DNA of 64,000 bases, taken from NCBI GenBank assembly GCA_050015455.1, contig JBEKBJ010000003.1, forward strand, positions 1-64,000, written 5' to 3'. Position 1 is the first letter of the stretch; each line of letters opens with the position of its first letter. The notes under the pieces were generated by a model. It did not search any database and was not told the DNA's origin. It worked only from the letters and a program-made list of their open reading frames with translations. Positions 17,686-27,934 of the stretch are shown here, piece by piece. A program made the translations under genes and the position numbers. Source of the DNA: JAGDMS01 sp050015455 (GTDB lineage Bacteria > Desulfobacterota > Binatia > HRBIN30).

Positions 17686-19074
17686 TCATCGCGGGTGGCT
17701 CCGAGCCGGTTGCCGCTTGGCGCGCGGCTCAGGCCGCCGCGCTGACTGCCGCGGCGCCAGCCGACGCACGCTCGCTGACTTTGTATCGAGTAGCTGAGCG
17801 AGGTGATGGCGATAGGCGTCCCAGTCCTCAATGGCACGGCGCGCGACGCCGGTATCCACCGCCGCTTGCGCAACCGCCAGGGCCTCCCAGGTGAGCACGC
17901 GCGGATCGAACGGCTTCGGGATCAGATAATCCGGACCGAATTTCAGCGTGGTGAGGTTGTAAGCGCGCAGCACCTCCTCCAGCACATTCTCCTTCGCGAG
18001 CCCGGCGAGCGCCTTGGCGGCGGCGATCTTCATGGGTTCGTTGATGGCGCGCGCACGCACGTCCAACGCGCCCCGGAAGATGAAGGGGAAGCCGAGGACG
18101 TTGTTGACCTGGTTAGGGTAGTCGCTGCGGCCGGTAGCCATCAGGACACCCGCACAGGCCGCCTTGGCATCCTCATACGTGATCTCGGGGTCGGGGTTGG
18201 CCATGGCGAACACGATCGGGGGACTGGCCATCGAACGAACCATATCCTGCGTGACGACGTTGGCAACGCTTACGCCGACGAAGACGTCGGCATCCTTCAA
18301 AGCGTCGGCAACTGTCCTGGCACTCGTGTCCTGAACGAAGTACGCCTTGTACGAATTGTACTTGGGATGAGCTGGATCGAGGTCTTCCCGGCCGCGATAG
18401 ATCACGCCCTGGGTGTCGCACAAGAGCACGTTCTCGTGCCTGACGCCAAGTTCTTCGTAGAACCTGGCGCAGGCGATGCCGGCGGCTCCCGCTCCGCTGA
18501 ACACCACCTTGACAGCCCCAATGTCCTTGCCGGTGACCTCCAACGCGTTGAGCAGGCCGGCGCCGGAGATGACAGCGGTGCCGTGTTGATCGTCGTGAAA
18601 CACCGGAATGTCGAGGCGCTTCTTGAGCTCCTCTTCGATGTAAAAACACTCAGGCGCCTTGATATCCTCCAGGTTGATCCCTCCGAAGGTTGGCGACAGC
18701 ACTTCGCAAATGCGGATGATCTCGTCCGGGTCACGCGTCTGCAGATCGATGTCGAAGGCATCGACCCCCCCAAAGCGTTTGAAGAGAACGGCTTTGCCTT
18801 CCATCACCGGTTTGCCGGCCAACGGTCCGATGTTCCCGAGGCCGAGCACCGCGGTGCCGTTCGAAATGACACCGACCAGGTTGCCTTTATTGGTGTACTC
18901 GTATGCATCAGCCGGATTGGCGGCGATCTTCAGGCAAGGGACAGCCACGCCCGGGGTGTACGCAAGCGACAGGTCTTGCTGTGTCACGCACGGTTTGGTC
19001 GGCACCACGGAAATCTTTCCAGGCCGCGGCAAGTGATGATACGCGATTGATTCTTCATCGTAATCGTGAGCCAT
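17686..19074 (-). CDS. Malic enzyme, short form without phosphotransacetylase domain
   Basis: Malate decarboxylating dehydrogenase, 462 residues. It shows SLAYTPGVAVPCL, NGTAVLGLGNIGPLAGKPV, IPVFHDDQHGTAVISGAG and the nucleotide-binding VFSGAGAAGIACARF, closely paralogous to the first half of maeB at 13215. It ends in a strongly basic tail (RRLAPRQSARRPEPRAKRQ). The frame is open to 19098, but the ATG at 19074 follows GAAGAGGAG at ideal spacing. NAD versus NADP preference cannot be read here. First gene of the minus-strand row that continues with the unknown protein and maeB. Confidence 0.94.
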   Translation of the reverse strand: MAHDYDEESIAYHHLPRPGKISVVPTKPCVTQQDLSLAYTPGVAVPCLKIAANPADAYEYTNKGNLVGVISNGTAVLGLGNIGPLAGKPVMEGKAVLFKRFGGVDAFDIDLQTRDPDEIIRICEVLSPTFGGINLEDIKAPECFYIEEELKKRLDIPVFHDDQHGTAVISGAGLLNALEVTGKDIGAVKVVFSGAGAAGIACARFYEELGVRHENVLLCDTQGVIYRGREDLDPAHPKYNSYKAYFVQDTSARTVADALKDADVFVGVSVANVVTQDMVRSMASPPIVFAMANPDPEITYEDAKAACAGVLMATGRSDYPNQVNNVLGFPFIFRGALDVRARAINEPMKIAAAKALAGLAKENVLEEVLRAYNLTTLKFGPDYLIPKPFDPRVLTWEALAVAQAAVDTGVARRAIEDWDAYRHHLAQLLDTKSASVRRLAPRQSARRPEPRAKRQPARSHPR

Positions 19075-19467
19075 GTTCCACTCCTCTTCTCTCATCAAAA
19101 GTTCAGATTCTAGTCCGACACCGCAGCGGGCGCACGCGAGCCGCCCGCCACCCTTCCAACTCCATCATGGAATTCTCTGAACTTTCGGCCGCCGGAGGAC
19201 TACACATCCGCGCCACGGTGAGCGGGGTGTTCACCGACATGTGAAACTGCGCCCTTACCATCACAGTGTTGCCATGTGCCAGAATATCCGCTCTCGACGC
19301 AATTTGGAATAAGTGCGTTCATGATGATGCCTAACCCGGAATATTCAGCGCCCTTATCGCCCTTTGCGCATCCCAAATGCGCCTCGGCACGTTCGCGCGC
19401 ACAAGCGCGCGGAGGCCGTCGGCCAGCGGAAATCTGGTCGAGCTGCACGTGAACCCCGAGGTCAACC
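19075..19467. other. Intergenic stretch with no supported gene
   Basis: Between the malic enzyme and the dehydrogenase gene at 19468 I see no gene I can defend. Short open frames exist (for example 19200-19448 minus) but lack ribosome sites and family signatures. Part of it (about 19240-19370) is less GC-rich than its surroundings. It should contain the malic-enzyme promoter. Confidence 0.5.
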
Positions 19468-21099
<1,632 letters not shown>

Positions 21100-21222
21100 G
21101 ATTTTCCTCCCGTGCTCGATCGTGAATCACATCGCGCCGGCATCGTCCAGCGCATCGCGTATCCGGGCCGTTGACCGCCGGGCGGGAATACCACAGTCTT
21201 CACTACGTAGAAGGAGCGTACG

Positions 21223-22569
21223 ATGGAGAAACCTGGTTGGTTGAAACCACTGTTTCCGTGGGAGCAGCGGCTCATCACCGTGAACGGCCGCCGCATGGCC
21301 TACATCGACGAAGGCCCACGTGATGGGCGGCCCATCCTGCTGCTCTCCGGCAACCCGACCTGGGGCTTCCTCTACCGCGACTTCATCGCGCCGCTGACCG
21401 GCGCCGGTTACCGTGCGATCGCACCCGACTGGATCGGTTGTGGATATTCCGACCACCCGCGTGTCGATGCGGCGCTGACCTTCGCCCATCACATCGCGGA
21501 TCTGGTTTCTTTCATCGATCAGCTCGATCTTCGCGGCTTTACCGTCGTGGGCCAGGATTGGGGCGGGCCGCAGGGCGTCGGCGCCGCACTGCAACGGCTC
21601 GACCGACTGTCGGCGCTAGTGCTCATGAGCACGTGGCTATTCACCGGCTACGTCGGAAGCTTCCACTCGTCGCCGCGGCCGTGGACGACGTGGCACGCGC
21701 CGCTAATCGGGCAATACTTCATGAAACGCCACAAGGTGCTGTCCCACGGCGGGCCGCCGGTGATCAGCAAGCGCGGCATGAGCGAGACCGAAGCGCGGGC
21801 GTATCACCACGTGTTCGACGAAGCGGACTCAGACCACGTCGTCCTCACCTGGCCGCGCACCATCCCCATGCGCGCGGGCGATCGCGGCTGGGCCGACATG
21901 AAGCGCATCGAACAGCGGCTGCCCGAGCTGGCCGGCACCGCTACCCTGTTGCTCTATGCCACCGAGGACAGCGTTTTTGGAAAGCCGTATGCCGACCGGT
22001 TGAAAGAACTGTTGCCGCATGCCGAAGGACCGCTTCCCGTCGCGGGCGCGGATCATTTCCTCCAAGATGACCGCGGCCCCGAGATCGCTGCGGCGATCGC
22101 CGGTTTCCTCCAGCGTACCGTCGGCTCCAACGTCCCGGCGCCGGGTGGCACCGCGCCTCAGCCCCAGCGTCGCCCACACGCCGAGAGCTGGCGTCTCGAA
22201 CTGTGCCAACCGGCGGCGGAACAGATCGCATCGCTCCGTGCCGACCCGCTGCTCGTCGAGCAAGAGCTCGACGTTCGCCCCGATTTTGCCGAAGCGCTGG
22301 AGCGCGCCACGGGCATGCGCGCCGGCCGCGTCCATTGGCGCTCGGCCCATGGGCATCTCTACGCCCTGGAACTCGGCGACATCGGGCGTGGCCGTCCGTC
22401 AACAGCCACGGTGTACGGGCTCTGGGAGCGCTGGGAGCCGCGGCCGCCGGAAAACGAGATCAGTCAAGACCTGCTGGACTTCTGCCTGTGGTTGGCGGAG
22501 ATCGCACCGGATATCGATCCCGTCGACGTGGCGCGCGTCGCCGCGCGCACCGGCGTCCGCCGGGGTTGA
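21223..22569 (+). CDS. Haloalkane dehalogenase-like alpha/beta hydrolase with a C-terminal extension
   Basis: Alpha/beta-hydrolase of 448 residues. Residues 1-302 match the haloalkane dehalogenase family: Asn44 in SGNPTWGFLYRD, nucleophile Asp112 with Trp113 in VVGQDWGGPQG, acidic ATED at 246-249, and His278 in GADHFLQDD. Asn44 plus Trp113 is the halide-binding pair of one dehalogenase subfamily, so dehalogenation of an alkyl halide is plausible, but related hydrolases and epoxide hydrolases share the fold. Residues 303-448 follow a Pro-rich linker and form an extra region I do not recognise. GAAGGAG precedes the ATG. Neighbours do not identify a substrate. Confidence 0.82.
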   Translation: MEKPGWLKPLFPWEQRLITVNGRRMAYIDEGPRDGRPILLLSGNPTWGFLYRDFIAPLTGAGYRAIAPDWIGCGYSDHPRVDAALTFAHHIADLVSFIDQLDLRGFTVVGQDWGGPQGVGAALQRLDRLSALVLMSTWLFTGYVGSFHSSPRPWTTWHAPLIGQYFMKRHKVLSHGGPPVISKRGMSETEARAYHHVFDEADSDHVVLTWPRTIPMRAGDRGWADMKRIEQRLPELAGTATLLLYATEDSVFGKPYADRLKELLPHAEGPLPVAGADHFLQDDRGPEIAAAIAGFLQRTVGSNVPAPGGTAPQPQRRPHAESWRLELCQPAAEQIASLRADPLLVEQELDVRPDFAEALERATGMRAGRVHWRSAHGHLYALELGDIGRGRPSTATVYGLWERWEPRPPENEISQDLLDFCLWLAEIAPDIDPVDVARVAARTGVRRG

Positions 22570-22691
22570 GGAGAGAGGTATCGCCAGGGCCTGACCAAGG
22601 TCAGAATGCGCCTTGCCATTCCCATGCGGTGGTGCTCTCGTGTTGTCTTGGCAAAAGCGGATGGCCGAGCCACGACAGCGGAGGGTCGACG

Positions 22692-23693
22692 ATGGAAGAG
22701 AAGACGGTCTACACGCAGTTGGCGGAACAGATCGGCGCGGGTGCGTCCAAAATCGTTCCGCGCATCTTTGAGAGTCTGATAACGGAGGACGAGGGCAGGG
22801 TCTTGCTCGCCGCCGCACCGCCGGCGACCGCCGCCGAGCTTTCCCAGAGGACCGGCATCGACGTCGCCAATATCGAAAGCATGACCGAGCCACTCTTTCG
22901 CAAGGGGTTGCTGTTCAAGTCCAAGAAGCCGGACGGCATCCGCTACTACCGCGTGCGGCAGGTGCTCCAATTGCACGACGCGACGCCGGTCATGCAAGAC
23001 CCGCCGCAGCTTATGCTCGACCTGTGGAAAGAGTTCATGCGCACGGAGTGGGACGACACTATGAAGCTGGTTGAGTCTATCCTTCCCCACGCCGCGCTCC
23101 GCGTGATCCCTATCAACCTCGCCGTCGAGCCGAACTCGCAGGTTCTCGCCATGGATGACGTCAGCAAGCTCATCGAGGGCGCCCGCACCATCGCCGTCAC
23201 CAGATGCTCCTGCCGGGTCATCGATGGCGCCTGCGGCAAGCCGGTGGAGGTCTGCATGCAGCTCGACCGCGCCGCCGAATACTCCATCGAACGCGGCACC
23301 GGCCGCCCGCTCACCCGCGAGCAGGCGCTGCGCATGCTCGAGCAGTGCGAGGAGGAGGGGCTGGTGCACGTCGCCGAGAACAAGCAGGGCGTCGGCAACG
23401 TCATCTGCAACTGCTGCAATGACTGCTGCATGAACTGGACCTCGATCCGCTCCGGCCTCGGCAAGTTCGTCGCCCCCAGCCGCTTCCGCGCCGCCATCCA
23501 GGCCGAGGACTGCAACGGCTGCGAGCTGTGCGTCGACCGCTGTTTCTTCGATGCCATGCACATGGTCGAGGCCGAGACGCTGGCCGCCGTCGACGAGGAC
23601 AAGTGCATGGGCTGCGGCGTGTGTCGGGTGGTCTGCCCCACGGACGCCATCACCATGGAGTTGGTGCGGCCGCAGGACTTCATCCCGGCATAG
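22692..23693 (+). CDS. HTH-like and 4Fe-4S ferredoxin fusion protein next to hypAB
   Basis: The 333-residue protein begins with a winged-helix-like region (residues 35-90: TAAELSQRTGIDVANIESM, LLFKSKKPDGIRYYRV). A middle segment carries clustered cysteines (RCSCRVIDGACGKPVEVC and CNCCNDCC), and the C-terminus has two 4Fe-4S motifs, CNGCELCVDRC and CMGCGVCRVVCP. It is probably an electron carrier or redox-responsive regulator of anaerobic metabolism; it does not match a named enzyme I can assert. A GGAGGG site precedes ATG 22692. It is followed 34 bases on by hypA and hypB, which suggests a link to nickel-enzyme metabolism. Confidence 0.8.
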   Translation: MEEKTVYTQLAEQIGAGASKIVPRIFESLITEDEGRVLLAAAPPATAAELSQRTGIDVANIESMTEPLFRKGLLFKSKKPDGIRYYRVRQVLQLHDATPVMQDPPQLMLDLWKEFMRTEWDDTMKLVESILPHAALRVIPINLAVEPNSQVLAMDDVSKLIEGARTIAVTRCSCRVIDGACGKPVEVCMQLDRAAEYSIERGTGRPLTREQALRMLEQCEEEGLVHVAENKQGVGNVICNCCNDCCMNWTSIRSGLGKFVAPSRFRAAIQAEDCNGCELCVDRCFFDAMHMVEAETLAAVDEDKCMGCGVCRVVCPTDAITMELVRPQDFIPA

Positions 23694-23727
23694 TGAAGTG
23701 GCTCGGGGACTGTGAGAAAATCTTCCG

Positions 23728-24078
23728 GTGCACGAGCTACAGATCACGGAACGCATCCTGAACATCGTGCTCCAGCACGCTGCCGGGCGGGACATCCACC
23801 GCATCGTTTGCATTCACCTGCGCATCGGTGAGCTGTCGGATCTCGAGGACGAATGGATCCAGCACTACTTCGACTACCTCAGCCGCGGGACGCTGGCTGA
23901 GCACGCCAAGCTCGCCATCACCCGCGCCCCCATCGTCGTGGCTTGTCACTCGTGCTCATACTCGTTTGAAGTGAAAAAGGACCACCTGGGGGAGGCGAGC
24001 TGCCCCGAATGCGGCGAGAAACGCCTGGAGCTGGTCTCCGGCCGCGGCTATTTGATCGAGAACATGGAGGTTATGTGA
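23728..24078 (+). CDS. hypA: Hydrogenase/urease nickel incorporation protein HypA
   Basis: Nickel metallochaperone that delivers Ni to [NiFe]-hydrogenase or urease with HypB. The 116-residue protein begins MHELQITERIL with the Ni-binding His2, has the conserved RIVCIHLRIGELS, and a zinc site of two Cys pairs, CHSC and CPEC. The start is GTG at 23728. It overlaps hypB by four bases (GTGA). No hydrogenase structural gene and no hypC-F lie in the window. Confidence 0.93.
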   Translation: MHELQITERILNIVLQHAAGRDIHRIVCIHLRIGELSDLEDEWIQHYFDYLSRGTLAEHAKLAITRAPIVVACHSCSYSFEVKKDHLGEASCPECGEKRLELVSGRGYLIENMEVM

Positions 24079-24746
24079 ACGACACCGTCAGGCTGATCGA
24101 GGTCAAGGAAGAGATCCACGCCGACAACGAGCGTGTGGCGCAAGGGTTGCGCGCGCAGCTGGCAGAAACGAAGACGTTCTTGCTCAACCTCATGTCGTCG
24201 CCCGGCGCCGGCAAAACCCGCACGATCCTGAAAACGATCGAAGCGCTGCGCGACCGCTTCCGCTTTGGCGTGCTCGAGGCCGACATCGATTCGAAGGTCG
24301 ATGCCGAGCTGATCGCGGCGCGCGGCATCACCGCGGTGCAGCTGCGCACGGGAGGTTTCTGCCACCTCGACGCGTCGATGGTGGCCAAGGGGCTCGAGGC
24401 GCTCGACCTCGACGGGCTCGACGTCATCATCATCGAGAACGTCGGCAATCTCGTGTGTCCAGCCGAGTTCGACACCGGCGCAATGAAGAACGTGATGATC
24501 CTGAGCGTCCCGGAAGGTGATGACAAGCCGCTCAAGTACCCGCTGATGTTCACCGTGAGTGACGTCCTGCTGATCAACAAGATGGATTACCTGCAGATCT
24601 CCGACTTCAACCTCGGCCTCTTGCGCGAGCGCGCCCTCAAGCTCAACCCACGCCTCCAAATCTTCGAGATCTCCGCCAAGACCGGTCAGGGCGTTGACGC
24701 CTGGGCCGGCTGGTTGAGCGAGCAGGTACAGAGCGTCCTGGGCTGA
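24075..24746 (+). CDS. hypB: Hydrogenase nickel incorporation GTPase HypB
   Basis: GTPase that drives nickel insertion. The 223-residue protein has Walker A SSPGAGKT, VLEADIDSKVDAELI, the metal site TGGFCHLD, the switch region IIENVGNLVCPAEFDTG, and the guanine-specificity motif NKMD. The His-rich nickel-storage N-terminus found in some HypB is missing. It starts at GTG 24075 within the hypA stop, four bases after GGAGG. HypA and HypB are translationally coupled. Confidence 0.94.
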   Translation: MNDTVRLIEVKEEIHADNERVAQGLRAQLAETKTFLLNLMSSPGAGKTRTILKTIEALRDRFRFGVLEADIDSKVDAELIAARGITAVQLRTGGFCHLDASMVAKGLEALDLDGLDVIIIENVGNLVCPAEFDTGAMKNVMILSVPEGDDKPLKYPLMFTVSDVLLINKMDYLQISDFNLGLLRERALKLNPRLQIFEISAKTGQGVDAWAGWLSEQVQSVLG

Positions 24747-25247
24747 CGCCGAGAAGGCAAACCGACGAAGCGGAAGGGCCGCAAACCCTCAGCCAGCGGC
24801 GCACCGTCGGTTCCCTCTCCTTACGAATGAGAGGGTCAGGGACAGGTTGGTGCGGCTGAAAAACCTCCCCTGGCCCCTCCTTGGCAAGGAGGGGAAGCTG
24901 CAGCCTGAGGCGGCAAACATCGGCTGCCAGATTGCTCGCGATTCCAGCTGTCTTATTCCGGCGGCAATTCCGTCGGGCTCTGTCCGTAGCAAGGATTCTT
25001 ACGGCGGCGTCCGTCGGCGCTGCGCGAAGAGTGCGTCCCGTCGTTGCAGCCCGGACGGGACGTTGCGCCAGTTCGGACACCTCCGCTTGCAGCTGTTGCT
25101 GCTTTGTAACGTCGGTGCCACAATCCGCCATATGTGGTGGGGAGTGCGCGGTCAGATGCGGCGAGCATTTTCAGAGGTGATTGCAAGGTGCCGTCCGGTC
25201 TCACCGACGCACCGGCGCACTGGCGCACCGGCTAATAGGAACCCACG
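24747..25247. other. Non-coding stretch between hypB and mutS
   Basis: About 500 bases with short overlapping open frames on both strands but no recognisable protein or ribosome site. It holds the inverted-repeat element at 24806-24896 and the mutS leader (AGGAACCC near 25238). Confidence 0.6.
24806..24896. repeat. REP-like inverted-repeat element
   Basis: Contains an exact hairpin, CCCCTCCTT (24874-24882), GGC, AAGGAGGGG (24886-24894), preceded by CCCTCTCC...GAGAGGG and GGGACAGG. Such paired C-rich/G-rich blocks are typical of dispersed palindromic repeats between genes of many environmental bacteria. A single copy in this window cannot prove dispersal. There is no T-run, so it is a poor terminator. 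Confidence 0.4.
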
Positions 25248-27839
25248 ATGAAGCTCACCCCGATGCTGGAGCAGTACCTGCGGGTCAAGGACCAGCACCG
25301 CGACGCTCTGCTCTTCTTCCGCCTCGGGGACTTCTACGAGATGTTTTTCGAGGACGCAGAGCGCGCCGCGCCTATCCTCGACGTCGTGCTGACCACGCGC
25401 AGCAAGAAGGATGACGTCCCGATCCCGATGTGCGGCGTGCCGCACTTCGCGGTGCAGGCCTACATCGCCAAGCTGCTCGCCGCCGGGCTCAAGGTCGCCA
25501 TCTGCGACCAAGTGGAGGACCCGGCCACCGCGCGTGGCCTCGTTGATCGGGCCATCGTGCGCGTGATCACACCGGGCACCGTGACCGAGGAGGAGTGCCT
25601 CGATCCGAAGTGCCCGAACTACTTGGTAGCAGTGACGCGGGAGCAGGAAGCGCCGATGTTGGCCGCAGTCGATCTCTCCACCGGAGAGTTTCGGATCGTT
25701 CCGCTGGCCGACGAGGTTGCGCTGGCAGATGAACTGAGACGGTTGGTGCCGCGCGAGGCGCTGGTGCCTAACGGTGACACGGCGTTGGCCGAACGCATCG
25801 GCGCGGCCGTGCCGCAAGCGTTGCTGAACCATCTGCCTGGCGAGTATTTCGAACCAACGCGGGCGCGGGAGTGGTTACGGGCACGCGCCGACGACGACGG
25901 CACCGCTGGCACGCCGCTCGCGGTGGGCCTCACGGCCGTCGCCGCCCTGCTGTCGTACTTGGAGCACACGCATCGCGCCGGGCTCGAACACCTGCGGCTC
26001 CCGGAGGTGCAAAGCAGCGGCGATCGCTTGCACCTCGATCAGACCACCTGCCGCAATCTCGAACTGCTGGTTACCATGCGTGGCGAGCGGCGTGGCTCGT
26101 TGCTGTGGGTGCTCGACCAGACCCTCACGCCCATGGGCGGCCGCTTGCTGCGGCACTGGCTGCTCACGCCGCTGACCGACATCGCGGGGATCGGAGAACG
26201 GCTCGACGCCGTCGAGCATCTGCGCGACCGCGTCACGTGGCGCCAAGGTCTCGAAAGCGAGCTGCGCGGCGTGGGCGATCTCGAACGGCTCAACGGCCGC
26301 CTGGCGGCGGCGCGGGTGACCCCGCGTGATCTCGTCGGACTGGCCGTGACTCTGGAGCGCATCGGACGGCTGCGCGACGCGTTGACTGAAGTCGTGGTGC
26401 CGGCTCTACGCCGCTGCCACGACGAACTCGATCCCATGCCGGACGTGCGCGCGTGCATCGGCGCCACCCTCGCCGACGACCCACCGCTCAACGCGCATGC
26501 CGGCGGTCTGATCCGCGCCGGCTGCGACGCCACGGTCGATGAGCTGCGCGGGCTGTCACGGCACGGGAAGCAGTGGATCACACAGCTCGAAGCCGCCGAG
26601 CGCGCCCGCACCGGCATCGCCTCCCTGAAGGTCCGCTACAATCAGGTCTTCGGCTACTACATCGAGGTCACCAAGCCGAACCTGCATCTGGTGCCGCCGG
26701 AATACCGGCGCAAGCAGACGCTGGTGAATGCCGAGCGCTTCGTCACCCCGCAGCTGGAGGAGTACGAAGCCAAGATCGTCGGCGCCGAGGAACGGCTGCG
26801 CGCGCTCGAGTTTGAGCTGTTCAACAAGCTGGTCGCCGAGATCGCGGCACAGCAGTCACGCCTGAGCCGCACCGCCGCGGCCGTTGCGCGCCTCGATGTC
26901 TTCTGCGCGCTGGCGACGACGGCCGAGCGCAACCAGTACACGCGGCCGCAGTTGCATCGCGGGCGCCATATCACTATTCGTGATGGCCGCCATGCGGTGG
27001 TCGAAGCCATGGCCGGCCGCTCCGGCTTCGTGCCCAACGATTGCACGCTGGACCCGGACGGGCCGCAGCTGCTCACCATCACCGGGCCGAACATGGCGGG
27101 CAAGTCCACCTACCTGCGCCAGCTCGCGCTCATCGTGCTCATGGCGCAGATGGGCAGCTTCGTGCCCGCCGCCGCGGCGGAGATCGGGGTGGTCGATCGC
27201 CTGTTCACGCGTGTCGGCGCTTCCGACAACCTCGCCGGGGGCGAATCGACCTTCATGGTCGAGATGAAGGAGACGGCAGAGATCCTTGCGCACCTCACAC
27301 CGCGCAGCCTGGTGATCCTCGACGAGATCGGCCGCGGCACCAGTACGTTCGACGGCATCTCCATCGCCTGGGCGGTCGCCGAGCACTTGCACGCCGCGCC
27401 GACGCGGCCGCTGGTGCTGTTCGCGACGCACTACCACGAGCTGACCGACCTGGCACGCACGCTGGAGCGGGTCGAGAACTACTCAGTCGCGGTGCGCGAG
27501 TGGAAAGGCGAGGTCGTCTTTCTGCGCCGCGTCGTGCCGGGCCCAGCCAGCCAGAGCTACGGTATTCAGGTGGCGGGGCTAGCCGGCGTGCCGCTGCCGG
27601 TGATCGCGCGCGCCAAGGAGATCCTGCACAACCTCGAGCAGGGCGAGCTGAACGACCTCGGCCAGCCGCGGCTGGCGCAAGGCGATGGCGCGCAGTGCGG
27701 GCAGCTGGCGCTGTTCGCGGCCCGCGAGCGCAGCCTGCGCGAAGAGCTGGCGCGGCTCGACGTGAATCAGCTCACCCCGCTCGATGCCCTCACCCGCCTG
27801 CACGCCCTGGTCGAGCAGGCGCGAAAGGACACGGAGTGA
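25248..27839 (+). CDS. mutS: DNA mismatch repair protein MutS
   Basis: Mismatch recognition ATPase, 863 residues, full length. The mismatch-reading Phe-x-Glu is present as GDFYEMF (Phe29, Glu31). The connector, lever and clamp domains follow, and the ATPase carries Walker A GPNMAGKSTYLRQ (about 612-624), the signature GGESTFMVEMKETAEIL, and Walker B LVILDEIGRGTSTFDG. ATG 25248 follows AGGAACCCACG. mutL is not in the window. It stands just before the amidase-glnD operon. Confidence 0.97.
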   Translation: MKLTPMLEQYLRVKDQHRDALLFFRLGDFYEMFFEDAERAAPILDVVLTTRSKKDDVPIPMCGVPHFAVQAYIAKLLAAGLKVAICDQVEDPATARGLVDRAIVRVITPGTVTEEECLDPKCPNYLVAVTREQEAPMLAAVDLSTGEFRIVPLADEVALADELRRLVPREALVPNGDTALAERIGAAVPQALLNHLPGEYFEPTRAREWLRARADDDGTAGTPLAVGLTAVAALLSYLEHTHRAGLEHLRLPEVQSSGDRLHLDQTTCRNLELLVTMRGERRGSLLWVLDQTLTPMGGRLLRHWLLTPLTDIAGIGERLDAVEHLRDRVTWRQGLESELRGVGDLERLNGRLAAARVTPRDLVGLAVTLERIGRLRDALTEVVVPALRRCHDELDPMPDVRACIGATLADDPPLNAHAGGLIRAGCDATVDELRGLSRHGKQWITQLEAAERARTGIASLKVRYNQVFGYYIEVTKPNLHLVPPEYRRKQTLVNAERFVTPQLEEYEAKIVGAEERLRALEFELFNKLVAEIAAQQSRLSRTAAAVARLDVFCALATTAERNQYTRPQLHRGRHITIRDGRHAVVEAMAGRSGFVPNDCTLDPDGPQLLTITGPNMAGKSTYLRQLALIVLMAQMGSFVPAAAAEIGVVDRLFTRVGASDNLAGGESTFMVEMKETAEILAHLTPRSLVILDEIGRGTSTFDGISIAWAVAEHLHAAPTRPLVLFATHYHELTDLARTLERVENYSVAVREWKGEVVFLRRVVPGPASQSYGIQVAGLAGVPLPVIARAKEILHNLEQGELNDLGQPRLAQGDGAQCGQLALFAARERSLREELARLDVNQLTPLDALTRLHALVEQARKDTE

Positions 27840-27882
27840 CACCGGGGCGCGTCGCGAGTTTTCCCGCGTTCCCTTCAGGTCC

Positions 27883-27928
27883 CCTCGCCCTCTGGGAGAG
27901 GGAGAACAGCAAGAAACGAGAGGCGAGG
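27883..27928. repeat. Nested inverted repeat before the amidase start
   Basis: CCTCGCC (27883-27889) pairs with GGCGAGG (27922-27928) around an inner hairpin CCCTCT-GGG-AGAGGG (27888-27902). The right arm contains the GCGAGG that would serve as ribosome site for the amidase GTG at 27935, so folding could hide it. By-eye observation only. Confidence 0.3.
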
Positions 27929-27934
27929 TCCTAG

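Noticed and set aside
19200..19448. 82-codon minus-strand frame in the gap before pruA
   Set aside because: No ribosome site, no hydrophobic core pattern, no family signature.
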